This document shows positions 1-7,027 of a stretch of 11,670 bases of DNA, piece by piece. The notes beneath the pieces were generated by a model. The model had not been told where the DNA came from. It saw only the letters and a program-made list of their open reading frames with translations, and did no database searches. Source of the DNA: CAYWTX01 sp964461295 (GTDB taxonomy: Bacteria > Planctomycetota > Phycisphaerae > SM23-33); the NCBI GenBank assembly GCA_964461295.1, contig CAYWTX010000043.1, forward strand, positions 1 through 11,670. The letters run 5' to 3'. Position 1 is the stretch's first letter. Each line of letters opens with the position of its first letter. The position numbers and the translations under genes are program-made.

Positions 1-47
1 GCCCCCACTGCCCCGTTCAGGAGACCCCGAAACTGCCCGCCGCTCAC

Positions 48-1355
48 GTGGTTCCAGGATCATCTTGGACAAGAGTGGTTGTCGCAGGTGCTTTCGATGT
101 CATCCCTGGAGCGAACGAGCTTGCCAAGAACCATCCGCTCCACGTCTACATAGGGCTCACAGCATTCTCTTTTACGGTCTTCCTCGGTTGGTGGTTTGCT
201 CGGAGACCTCGACGCTGCCCTTCGAACAGAATCGGTTTTCTATTGGCCATGCAGTACGACGACTCTTCGCTGTATTCCGCGCTTCAAAAGGACTTCGTCG
301 AGCCACTTCGCATGGCTGTTACCGAAACAGTTGCCGGCTGTTGGTTTTACCAGGTCCCACAGTATCATGCTAAGAAAGTCACAAATGAGACGTACCTCAC
401 AACTCTAGGGCGTTGTCGAAGTCACCTCGTGATCTACGGGCAGATCCGCCGAAGGAACGTAGGGGCTATCGATTCGTATATCATCGATCCCATGTGTGGA
501 GTACGACATCGCCCAATTTCCCTAGAAGAGAGTACAGCCTTCGCCAGAGATATGGCGTCAGTATGGGAGAGCCGGATCATAGTCAACAGACAGAATGAAC
601 TTGCTGGTCTGGAGATGTCTTCACAGTTATTATACGTGGCCGCACTATACATAATCGCAAAGGCGGCGCTGATCTCAGGAGACGCTTCCTTTGCGGAAAT
701 GCTTCTCCGCCAAGTCCAGAAGAGAATGCCTTCCCTTCCTCACAGTGCGCCGCCGGTTGCAAGACTTGCCGAGCACGTTCCACATCTACTCGCGCGGTGC
801 TACATTGGACAAGCCTTCTTGGAGTACTTGCGGTGGAGGGGTTCGCGCGACCAATCGCATTTGGTGTTGTGTGTTAAGAAAGTTGACAAGGCACTAGAAA
901 TCAAACCTGAAGATGAGTTAGCCTTGATACAGAAGGCCATTGCGCTCTTTGGGTTAGACAGGGATTCTGACGCACCTAAAGCACTCCTGCAGAAGGCGCA
1001 CTATGCGAATCCGAACAGCGCCGTGCCTCTGTTTAACTTGGGGTTTATTGAAACGTACAGAGGCAGTATCCGTGAAGGGGAGATACAGTTCAACAAGGGT
1101 AGGCACAAGGCATGGAAACCGCACACACCTCTCGAAATGGAGGACTACTCAGGATGGGTGCTTTCTGTGGAACCGGGGAGGTACGAATTGTGCTACTGGC
1201 TTGGTCTGATAAACGGTTTCCTTAAACAGGACTACGCTCAAGCAATCTCAGACTTCTCAAGGTTTCTCAAGAAAGCCCCCAAGGATGACCCGGTTCGGCA
1301 TTCTGCACAGGCGCATATCGATTGCTGCCGTCGGCGAGTGAAGAGAAGAAGATGA
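48..1355 (+). CDS. Membrane-anchored TPR-repeat protein, function unknown (5' end uncertain)
   Basis: I do not recognise a specific family. Read from the GTG at 48 it gives 435 residues, but the frame has no stop back to base 3, so the true start may lie outside the window. One hydrophobic segment at about residues 31-50 is followed by an Arg-rich stretch (ARRPRRCPSNR), which suggests an N-terminal anchor with the bulk in the cytoplasm. Residues about 60-190 form an alpha/beta-looking region containing a LVIYGQIRRR strand, of the kind seen in proteins that pair a small sensor-like domain with helical repeats. From about residue 275 to the end there are TPR-like helical pairs (ALEIKPEDELALIQKAIALF; SAVPLFNLGFIETYRG; YAQAISDFSRFLKKAPKD). 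TPRs mediate protein-protein contacts, so a scaffold role is plausible but unproven. It ends with a Lys/Arg-rich tail. Base composition is clearly less GC-rich than the other genes and codon use is less biased, which suggests separate ancestry. It is the only gene on this side and has no operon partner here. Confidence 0.75.
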   Translation: MVPGSSWTRVVVAGAFDVIPGANELAKNHPLHVYIGLTAFSFTVFLGWWFARRPRRCPSNRIGFLLAMQYDDSSLYSALQKDFVEPLRMAVTETVAGCWFYQVPQYHAKKVTNETYLTTLGRCRSHLVIYGQIRRRNVGAIDSYIIDPMCGVRHRPISLEESTAFARDMASVWESRIIVNRQNELAGLEMSSQLLYVAALYIIAKAALISGDASFAEMLLRQVQKRMPSLPHSAPPVARLAEHVPHLLARCYIGQAFLEYLRWRGSRDQSHLVLCVKKVDKALEIKPEDELALIQKAIALFGLDRDSDAPKALLQKAHYANPNSAVPLFNLGFIETYRGSIREGEIQFNKGRHKAWKPHTPLEMEDYSGWVLSVEPGRYELCYWLGLINGFLKQDYAQAISDFSRFLKKAPKDDPVRHSAQAHIDCCRRRVKRRR

Positions 1356-1409
1356 GATGGCGGATACACATGGGCCGCCGCCATTCCATGAGCGCGAGTT
1401 CCTTGATGC

Positions 1410-1717
1410 CGCAACCCCCTCCCGATGCACTTCGCGGAAGAGCGGGCAGTCGTAAGTCTCATAGTTCGTGGCTGACGCCGGATAGCGCTGATTTGGCGCT
1501 CAAGTTCCAGTGAAAGCGGATAGAGAGCGTCGAGGTTCTTCGACAGATCCCGAGCAATGTCCACCGAGTCGGCAAGCAGGACGGGGATGTCGATGTCGCT
1601 GTCGGGGCCGGCATCGCCGCGGGCCTTTGAGCCGTAGAGGATCACTCCGCGCAGACGCTGCCCGTGCACCGCTTCCAGCTGGCGACGAATCTCCGCGAGC
1701 AGTTCGGACCGGTCGAT
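1410..1717 (-). pseudogene. Broken MNT-type nucleotidyltransferase (antitoxin-like) remnant
   Basis: The minus strand encodes the hallmark of minimal nucleotidyltransferases (MNT): VILYGSKARGDAGPDSDIDI, with GS..ARG and the SDID metal ligands. MNT proteins are often paired with HEPN proteins as toxin-antitoxin modules. Two lesions are visible. First, the expected N-terminus (DRSELLAEIRRQLEAVHGQR) runs in frame from 1714, but the codon where a start belongs (1717-1715) is ATC, with a TAG upstream. The only start left is a GTG at 1669, inside the domain. Second, after SLELERQISA the frame is lost near 1470-1490, and the conserved C-terminal motif YDCPLFREVHREGV continues in another frame to about 1413. 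No clear stop follows in that frame, and no HEPN gene is seen on either side. The most likely reading is a dead gene; two sequencing errors are less likely because the start is also missing. Confidence 0.8.
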
Positions 1718-1758
1718 GCCATCGCCCTTTCCGGCCTTATTCTACGGCGCCGGGCGGG

Positions 1759-2006
1759 AGTGTCGAGGGTCGAGGGGCAGTCGGGACGGTTGAAGTGGCG
1801 GCAACATCTGGAGTGCGGCGGCCGTGACGCCGCTTTGGCTTCGGCCGCGGGGGGGGACCGCTGATGTCTCCCGCACCCGGAGCCAAAGCGGTGTCGTCGC
1901 CCCGTTGGGGCTGTGCCACCGCACTCCATACTCGTGCCCGAAACGGGGCTTTGCCCGCATCTTCCATCAGTCGTCACTCGACACCCGTCCCTTGACACTC
2001 GACACT
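1759..2006. repeat. Nested inverted-repeat element in gene-poor DNA
   Basis: I see no supportable gene between 1718 and 2032. The outer arm AGTGTCGAG (1759-1767) is inverted at 1998-2006. CACTCGACAC occurs twice with a 21-bp period (1975-1984, 1996-2005). Inside lies a second inverted pair: GGAGTGCGG (1810-1818) matches CCGCACTCC (1919-1927), and CCGCTTTGGCT (1830-1840) matches AGCCAAAGCGG (1881-1891), so the segment could fold into a long imperfect hairpin. There is also a run of eight G (1849-1856). The short ORFs in this stretch exist in all frames because of the GC content and have no protein-like features. Such degenerate boxes resemble dispersed intergenic repeats of planctomycete-like genomes (my recollection, not checked). 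Confidence 0.6.
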
Positions 2007-2009
2007 TCC

Positions 2010-2029
2010 CGCGGGCAGGAATGCCCGCG
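2010..2029 (-). terminator. Hairpin just after the esterase stop; possible terminator
   Basis: A perfect 8-bp stem (CGCGGGCA / TGCCCGCG) with a 4-nt loop begins four bases beyond the TAG stop of the esterase gene (2035-2033). Placement fits transcript termination or 3'-end protection. It lacks a U-tract, since the minus-strand continuation is GGAAGTG, so it is not a classical intrinsic terminator. Confidence 0.4.
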
Positions 2030-2032
2030 TTA

Positions 2033-3001
2033 CTACAGCCTCATCATGAACTGGAAGATCGCGTCGTTGATGCCCGGCAGGCCCTCGTGGCCGAAGTCGG
2101 GGTAGAGGACCATCGACTTGGGCGAACGGACCTTGTTGTAGGCCGCGAACTGCGTCGAGGGCGGGCAGATCGTGTCGCGCAAGCCCACGTGCATGCACAC
2201 CTCCGCCTTGATCCGCGGCGCCAGGTGCTGCACGTCGATGTAGCCCAGCCGCTCGAACACCTCGTCCTCCCGCTCGTGCCGCGGGTCGAAGTTGCGGAAG
2301 TAATCCTTCAGTTCGGCGTAGGCGTCCTTGTCCTGGTCCATCTCCCACACCCGTTTGTAGTCGGACAGGAACGGGTAGACCGGGGCCGCCAGCTTCACGC
2401 GCGGCTCCAGCGACACGCACGCCAGCGTCAGCCCGCCGCCCTGGCTGCCGCCGGTGGCGCCCACGCGGGCGGGGTCCACGTCGTCCATGGCCATCACGAT
2501 GCGGGCCAGCTGCGCCGTGTCCAGGTACACTTGGCGGAACAGCAACTTGTCGGGCGCGTCGTCCAGCCCGCGGATGATGTGCCCCTTCAGCGTGTTGCCC
2601 TTCACCCCGCCGGCATCCTGGCTCAGGCCGCCCTGCCCGCGAACGTCCAGCGCCGCCACGGTGAACCCCGCGGCCGCGTAGCCCAGCTTCTCCGTCCACT
2701 GGCCGCTGTGGCCGCTATAGCCGTGGAACTGGAGCACGGCCGGGTGACGCTTGGCGACGTGCGGCCCGCGGGGGCGCAGCAGCTTGGCGTACACGCGGGC
2801 GCCGCCCACGCCGGCGAAGTACATGTGGAAGCACTCGCAGAAGGGGGCCTGGAAGTCGGCCTTGACCAGTTCGACCCGCGGGTCGAGGGCGTGCATCTCG
2901 GCCAGGGCACGGTCCCAGTAGGCGTCGAAATCGGCGGGCCGGGGGTTGATGCCCTGGTAGGTCTTCAGCTTCTCCAGCGGAAAATCGAATGTCAGCGGCA
3001 T
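2033..3001 (-). CDS. Acetyl xylan esterase / cephalosporin-C deacetylase family (CE7) alpha/beta hydrolase
   Basis: This 322-residue protein matches the usual length of carbohydrate esterase family 7 (AXE1), which removes acetyl groups from xylo-oligosaccharides, acetylated sugars and cephalosporin C. All CE7 signatures are present: RGQG at 121-124, the nucleophile elbow GGSQGG with Ser186, LRD with Asp276, and GHE with His305. The N-terminal YxGxNPRPADFDAYWD segment is also typical. I see no signal peptide, so action on imported oligosaccharides in the cytoplasm is likely, as known for the family. The ATG start is supported by a strong AAGGAG a few bases upstream. It is divergently oriented to a XylR-type regulator remnant across a palindrome-rich gap, a layout that suggests past control of the esterase by that regulator. 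It is intact, unlike its neighbours on both sides. Substrate within CE7 cannot be fixed from sequence. Confidence 0.95.
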   Translation of the reverse strand: MPLTFDFPLEKLKTYQGINPRPADFDAYWDRALAEMHALDPRVELVKADFQAPFCECFHMYFAGVGGARVYAKLLRPRGPHVAKRHPAVLQFHGYSGHSGQWTEKLGYAAAGFTVAALDVRGQGGLSQDAGGVKGNTLKGHIIRGLDDAPDKLLFRQVYLDTAQLARIVMAMDDVDPARVGATGGSQGGGLTLACVSLEPRVKLAAPVYPFLSDYKRVWEMDQDKDAYAELKDYFRNFDPRHEREDEVFERLGYIDVQHLAPRIKAEVCMHVGLRDTICPPSTQFAAYNKVRSPKSMVLYPDFGHEGLPGINDAIFQFMMRL

Positions 3002-3005
3002 GGGG

Positions 3006-3011
3006 GCTCCT
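3006..3011 (-). promoter_or_regulatory. Strong Shine-Dalgarno for the CE7 esterase
   Basis: AAGGAG-type sequence (CAAGGAGCCCCC then ATG on the minus strand) at ideal spacing. It fixes the esterase start at 3001. Confidence 0.7.
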
Positions 3012-3017
3012 TGTGAT

Positions 3018-3110
3018 CAGCTTCCAGCGACCAGCTTCCGGCGGGTCGGCCAAGCCCACCGACTGCGTCGGTGGGTCGTTGGGCGAATAGGGTACGCCGC
3101 GGCCCGCGGC
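3018..3110. repeat. Direct repeat and GC palindromes in the divergent gap
   Basis: CAGCTTCC occurs at 3018-3025 and 3032-3039. CCCACCGAC / GTCGGTGGG (3055-3063 / 3067-3075) forms a perfect 9-bp stem with a 3-nt loop. GCCGCGG / CCGCGGC (3096-3102 / 3104-3110) is a second perfect palindrome with one central base. These could be dispersed intergenic repeat units or protein-binding sites; sequence alone does not decide. Confidence 0.55.
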
Positions 3111-3116
3111 CGTGCA

Positions 3117-3148
3117 ACAGGATGCACGTGGCACAGGATGCACGTGGC
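3117..3148. promoter_or_regulatory. Perfect 16-bp tandem repeat with CACGTG core; candidate operator pair
   Basis: ACAGGATGCACGTGGC occurs twice head-to-tail without a mismatch, so two CACGTG palindromes lie 16 bp apart between the divergent esterase and regulator genes. AraC/XylR-type regulators bind direct repeats, so this is a reasonable operator candidate. Chance duplication is possible. Confidence 0.35.
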
Positions 3149-3182
3149 CCGGGATGCCCCGTAACGCACTCAGGGCGATCGG

Positions 3183-3206
3183 AACTCCCGCTGGCCAGCG
3201 GGAGTT
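3183..3206. promoter_or_regulatory. Perfect 24-bp palindrome upstream of the regulator gene
   Basis: AACTCCCGCTGG (3183-3194) is followed directly by its exact complement CCAGCGGGAGTT (3195-3206), with no loop, then TTCC. It lies upstream of the plus-strand regulator and upstream of the divergent esterase. It may be a dimeric-repressor operator or, as RNA, a hairpin; the short T-run that follows makes a weak terminator reading possible on the plus strand. Confidence 0.4.
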
Positions 3207-3300
3207 TTCCGCAAACGCGGCCGAGACGGGGCGGCACACCCCAAGGAAGCGATTCTGGATAACTACCGTGGCAGGACGGGAGTTTCGCCGGCCGAGGGGC

Positions 3301-4035
3301 GTGCTGTACGACATCCCGGCCGATGCGTGCGGGATCCCGGCGCTGTACTTCATCGGCGAGCGCGACATGGGGATCATCCTGGCCGCCATCGACACCGCCC
3401 CCAGCTTCTATCGCGACATCATCCGCGGTGCAGCCGACGTGGCCCGCTCGCACGGGCTGGTCCTGCGCATCGTCGCTCCATCGACATTGGCGGCTGCCCT
3501 GGCCGACCCGCAGGTGATCGGCGCAGTCTGCTCGCTGCTTCCCAGGGGATTCCGTCGGCCGCGTAAGCCCGTGGTCGGCATTTCCGTCCTGGCCGGCGCC
3601 CAGGACGTGCCTTGCGTGCCCAGCGACGACTTCGCCGTCGGCCGCCTGGCGGCGGAGCACCTGCTGGACCGCGGGTTCCGGTCGCTGGCGGCGTTGGGCG
3701 CGCCGGCGAAGTGGGCGTATCCGCGCTGCAAGGGATTCGTCGATGCCGTCAGGCGGGCGGGGCTGACCTGCCCCTGTCTGCCATCGCTGGAACTGCCCGA
3801 CGAAGATTGGACGCCCGCGGCATGTCGCGGTTCGCTGATCGAGTTCCTGCGCCCGCAACCCAAGCCGTTCGGGCTGTTCTACGCGGCTTCCGACCCGACG
3901 GCCCTCGTCGCGTGTGCCGCTGCCGGATTTCGCGTCCCGGAGGACGCCGCGCTCGTCGTCGGCGACGACGTCTACATGACGGCCTTCTTCCATAGGCAGA
4001 CCGGGATGACGCCGCGCCAGTTCCGTTCGCGATAG
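3301..4035 (+). pseudogene. XylR-type (LacI-sensor/AraC) transcriptional regulator with internal deletion of the DNA-binding domain
   Basis: Residues about 20-222 match the LacI-like sugar-sensor domain of XylR-type regulators: RDMGIILAAIDTAPSFYRDI, IRGAADVARSHG, VPSDDFAVGRLAAEHLLDRG and VPEDAALVVGDD. Intact members are near 390 residues and end in two AraC-type helix-turn-helix motifs. Here, directly after VVGDD, the sequence jumps at about 3970-3975 to YMTAFFHRQTGMTPRQFRSR, the last helix of an AraC domain, and stops. About 140 residues are missing (end of the sensor and most of the DNA-binding domain), and the frame is kept. The product could fold as a sensor but should not bind DNA. The start is uncertain: GTG 3301 is used here, with GTG 3268 and ATG 3367 as alternatives in frame. 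An upstream ATG-like extension to 3112 runs through the palindromes and is unlikely. It is divergent to the CE7 esterase, its probable former target. Confidence 0.75.
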
Positions 4036-4100
4036 CGACGGCGAGCAGGAGGCGAGGAAACGCCGCCGAGGACCTGGACGATGATGAGGACGGCAACCTC

Positions 4101-5394
4101 TTACTGCGCCGCCTCCACCGCGATCTTCGAGCCATCGAATGTCACTCGCCGGCCGCCGACCATCGCCGCGCCGGCCGCGGCGCCATCGGCTTCCACGACC
4201 GGTGCCGTGCCCTGCTGTATGGTCATCACCACGAAGAACCGCTCGCCGCCCGGGGTGGTGATGACCGTGCGGTTGAACGGCGCCCGCTTGTGCCCGCCGT
4301 GGTAGTTGATCTCGTGAACGATGATCACGTCCTCGGTGCCCAATTTCGCCCCCTCGGGGGCGACCACCGTGCCGCACAGGCTCGCCCCGTCGCCCGCCTG
4401 GATCGTGAACCGCCCCTCGCTCACCGTCACCTTGTTCGCCTTGTCCGCCACAAGCTGCCACACGTTCCTGCCGGCCGAGCCAGACACCGTATCCGCCACG
4501 GCCACCAGGCACGGCGCGCCGCAGGCGCCGGAGTAATCGACGGCCAGCGCTCGCAGCCCGCTCACAACCGGCCGCGATGTCGCCGCCGGCTGCGTTGCGG
4601 CCGCGGGTCGCGCCGGGTTGTATAGGCCGGTCATGTCCATGCTGAGCGAGCCGGAGCCATCGGCATGGGGCGCGAAGAACGTCGCGCGGGCCTCGTGCCC
4701 GTATTGCGTGATCTCCGGCACGAGTAGCACGCTCATGCTCTGGCGGAGGTTCGTGACCTTCTTCGAGCCCGCGCCGTTGCCCCAGCCCATGCCGCAGACC
4801 GTCCAGTCAACGCCCAGGCCGCTGATACGCAGGTCGCCCGCCTCCAGCGAGTTCCACCCGCCGCCGGGAAAGTTGCTGTCCAGAAACACCGTGGTCACAA
4901 AGTCGTTGCCGTCCCGCCAGCCGTTGCGGAAGACGTACCCGCCCCGCCGCCAGCACCTCGCCCGCAACCGTGCCCTTGCCTGCCTTCCCGCGCAGCGCGC
5001 CTTCCCACTCGCCGGCCAGCCTCCCGCGGTCGCTCCGCACGTTGATGACGTACTCGCCGGCTCCCTGCCCGCCCGTCCACGGATCGTTCTCGATCCACAC
5101 CCGCACCGCAAACCGCCCCGCCCCGCCGCGCCAGCTCGCCTCGCCCGCGATCTGACCCCAGTGGTCGCCGAAGTTGTACTTCCGCGAATGCCCCGTCACG
5201 TGCTGCCGTCATCGCCCCTCGGCGCACTCCAGCCGAAGCGTCAGCGGCCGCCCCACCTCCGGCGTTTCGGCTCGCCACGCCGCGCCGTCCAGTGTGACCA
5301 GCAGTTCGCCGGTGAACGGCTCCTCGGCCGCACGGAGTCCACTTCCCGCCACCAGAATGGCCAATGGCACGAAGTGACACGCCCGTATCGTCAT
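4101..5394 (-). pseudogene. Secreted beta-rich protein of unknown function, broken by a nonsense codon and a frameshift
   Basis: I cannot name the family. The ATG at 5394 has a good AAGGAG upstream and opens a signal peptide (MTIRACHFVPLAILVAGSGLRA, then AEEP), so the product was exported. After LRLECAEGR a TGA (5211-5209) interrupts the frame. The same frame then continues RQHVTGHSRKYNFGDHWGQI. A one-base insertion in a G4 run (plus-strand C4, 4942-4945) then shifts it: dropping one base joins GTVAGEVLAA to GGYVFRNGW exactly. The remainder runs to TAA at 4101, about 430 codons in all. The C-terminal half (NVWQLVADKANKVTVSEGRF ... LCGTVV) resembles the beta-sandwich tails of secreted polysaccharide-active proteins, a weak resemblance. 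The TGA is best read as a mutated Trp codon (TGG), because TGA ends intact genes here. A homopolymer sequencing error could explain the frameshift but not the stop. Confidence 0.65.
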
Positions 5395-5618
5395 CGCTTG
5401 CTCCTTGCGTGGATATCAACTAGAAGACCATTCCTGTCACAAGGGGGCAAGATAGAAGAAGGAACCAGCGATGCCTGAATCACGCGCTGTTCGGTTCGCC
5501 GCCGCCTCCCCGATCCGAAGAGGTCCGGGCGTCCTGATCGCGTACGGTCGCGAGGCAAGCTCTGACTTCGCGAAGCTAACGCGGTTCTGGAGGCTGGCGT
5601 TGCCTTCCACCGGTCTTC
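5395..5618. other. Gap with no supportable gene
   Basis: Short ORFs exist on both strands. The plus ORF at 5471 even has an AAGGAA upstream, and the minus ORF from 5622 starts in an ATGA overlap with the remnant above it, but neither shows protein family features. The stretch is probably eroded coding sequence from the end of the operon. Confidence 0.4.
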
Positions 5619-5775
5619 TCATTTCGGTTGTGTTCCGGCTTGGCGCAGAACGGTCTGCGTGCCGTCGCATGTGACGCTCTGCTTACCCACCAGCGCCGCT
5701 TCGCCCGTCACGATGGTCCTGGCTCCAACGGATGTTCGTGCTCGTGACGGCCGGCTGCAACATGAGAGTCCCCAT
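5619..5775 (-). pseudogene. Frameshifted last gene of the operon, function unknown
   Basis: Only 11 bases after the TGA of the ManD-like gene there is an AGAGGAGGACC Shine-Dalgarno followed by ATG (5775). The frame reads MGTLMLQPAVTSTNIRW and stops 30 codons in (TAA). From about 5730 another frame reads VGARTIVTGEAALVGKQSV and on through a further 17 residues to a TGA at 5619, with the GC-rich third positions expected of coding DNA here. The most economical reading is a gene start joined by a frameshift to a second piece. I do not recognise either part. It could also be a genuine short leader peptide. Confidence 0.35.
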
Positions 5776-5786
5776 GGTCCTCCTCT

Positions 5787-6995
5787 TCACGGACGCCCCG
5801 GACTGCCGTCCGGAAGGCGAGTCTGCGTCCATCGGTCCACCTCGTCGCGGCAGGGATACCGACCCGCCAGTTCTTCATTGATCTCGATCCCCAGCCCGGG
5901 ATTGTCGTTGGGGTACATATATCCCCCCCGAACTTCCGGAAGCCCGGGGAACATCTCGTATACACGCTCCGGGAACCGGCACCATTCCTGGATGCCGAAA
6001 TTCGGCGCCCAGAGATCCAAGTGAAGATTTGCGGCGTGTCCAACCGGCGACGTGTCCCAGGGCCCATGCCATGCCGTGCGGATCCCGCAGGTTCCCGCCA
6101 GTATCGCCGCGTTGCGGGCCGGCGTGATCCCGCCCATCTGGCTGACATGCATCCGGATGAAGTCGATCAACCGTTCCTTTATCAGGAACTCCCATTCGTG
6201 CGGGTGATTGAACAACTCCCCCATGGCCAGGGGCGCCGAGCTCTGCCGGCGGATCCACCGGAACCATTCGATGTCCTCCGGAGCCAGGGGGTCTTCCAGG
6301 TAGAAAAGCCTGAACCGCTCCACGTCCCTGGCGAACTGCACGGCATCGATCGGGGAAAGGCGTTCGTGAACGTCATGGATGAGTTCGATGTCCTCGCCGA
6401 TTTCCGAACGAACGCGCTCGATCATCCGGATCGCGTCCCGCGCGTATCGGCGCGGATCGAAGTAACTCCCGTCCGGCGCGCCCTCCGGCTTCACCATCCC
6501 ATCCGCCCGGCCGCCGTACCCGCCCATCTGTATCCGCACGTGCCGGTAGCCTTCCTGCTGATAGCGGCGCACGTTCTCGATCACCTCCGCGGCATCCCGG
6601 CCATCGGCGTGCACATACACGGCCGCCGCTTCCCGGCACTTCCCTCCCAGCAGTTGATAGACCGGCATTCGCGCCTGTTTACCCCTGATGTCCCACAGTG
6701 CCTGATCGATGCCCGAGATGGCGTTGTTCAGCACGGGACCATTGCGCCAGTAGCCATTCGTCATGGCCATCGCGAAGAATTCCTCGCTGCGCGAGACGTC
6801 GCGACCGATGGCAAACGGTTTCAGGTGTTCTTCAATCGCCGCATGGACGGCATGATATCGCTGGGTGAAGGTCGCGCAGCCCAGGCCGTAGAGTTCCGGT
6901 TCTGATGTCAGCACTTTCACCACGACGAACCGCCCGCCGGCGCCGTCCGCCTGGACCAGGAACGTCCGTACATCGCGAATCGTGATCGTCTTCAC
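5787..6995 (-). CDS. Mandelate racemase/muconate lactonizing (enolase) superfamily protein, ManD/RspA-type sugar-acid dehydratase
   Basis: This 402-residue protein belongs to the D-mannonate dehydratase (ManD/RspA) branch of the enolase superfamily, whose members remove water from acid sugars such as D-mannonate or D-gluconate to give 2-keto-3-deoxygluconate. Metal ligands are clear: Asp208 (HDVHERLSPIDA), Glu234 (FYLEDPLAPED) and Glu260 (AMGELFNHPHEW). The general acid/base pair His210 and His310 (WHGPWDTSPVGHAANLHLDL) is present, as is the branch-typical WAPNFGIQEW and the C-terminal GLGIEINEELAGRY. Spacing matches characterised ManD enzymes. The GTG at 6995 (KTITIRDVRTFLV) best fits the family N-terminus. 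Longer starts are the ATG at 7028, in a TGATG overlap with the SDR stop, and a GTG at 7040. It is the fourth or fifth gene of the operon and is translationally coupled to the SDR. Many members of this branch have very low activity on mannonate, so the substrate is not fixed. Confidence 0.9.
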   Translation of the reverse strand: MKTITIRDVRTFLVQADGAGGRFVVVKVLTSEPELYGLGCATFTQRYHAVHAAIEEHLKPFAIGRDVSRSEEFFAMAMTNGYWRNGPVLNNAISGIDQALWDIRGKQARMPVYQLLGGKCREAAAVYVHADGRDAAEVIENVRRYQQEGYRHVRIQMGGYGGRADGMVKPEGAPDGSYFDPRRYARDAIRMIERVRSEIGEDIELIHDVHERLSPIDAVQFARDVERFRLFYLEDPLAPEDIEWFRWIRRQSSAPLAMGELFNHPHEWEFLIKERLIDFIRMHVSQMGGITPARNAAILAGTCGIRTAWHGPWDTSPVGHAANLHLDLWAPNFGIQEWCRFPERVYEMFPGLPEVRGGYMYPNDNPGLGIEINEELAGRYPCRDEVDRWTQTRLPDGSPGRP

Positions 6996-7027
6996 AGTTC
7001 TCTCGTTTCCGCCATGGACTCCCCGCA

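Noticed and set aside
1642..1998. 118-residue minus-strand ORF upstream of the nucleotidyltransferase remnant
   Set aside because: It reads the repeat element and an out-of-frame part of the nucleotidyltransferase; such repeat-encoded ORFs are spurious.
1759..2006. CRISPR array
   Set aside because: Repeats are short, few, and both direct and inverted, with no regular spacers and no cas genes.
3112..3300. N-terminal extension of the XylR-type regulator from GTG 3112
   Set aside because: It translates the tandem repeat and palindromes; the family sensor domain begins only around 3367.
5209..5211. In-frame TGA read as selenocysteine or as a recoded sense codon
   Set aside because: Intact genes here end in TGA (for example the glycyl radical enzyme at 8897 and the SDR at 7028). 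I see no obvious selenocysteine insertion hairpin, and a second lesion occurs in the same gene.
5471..5674. Plus-strand 67-residue ORF with an AAGGAA upstream
   Set aside because: Composition is not protein-like, there are no motifs, and it overlaps the eroded end of the minus-strand operon.
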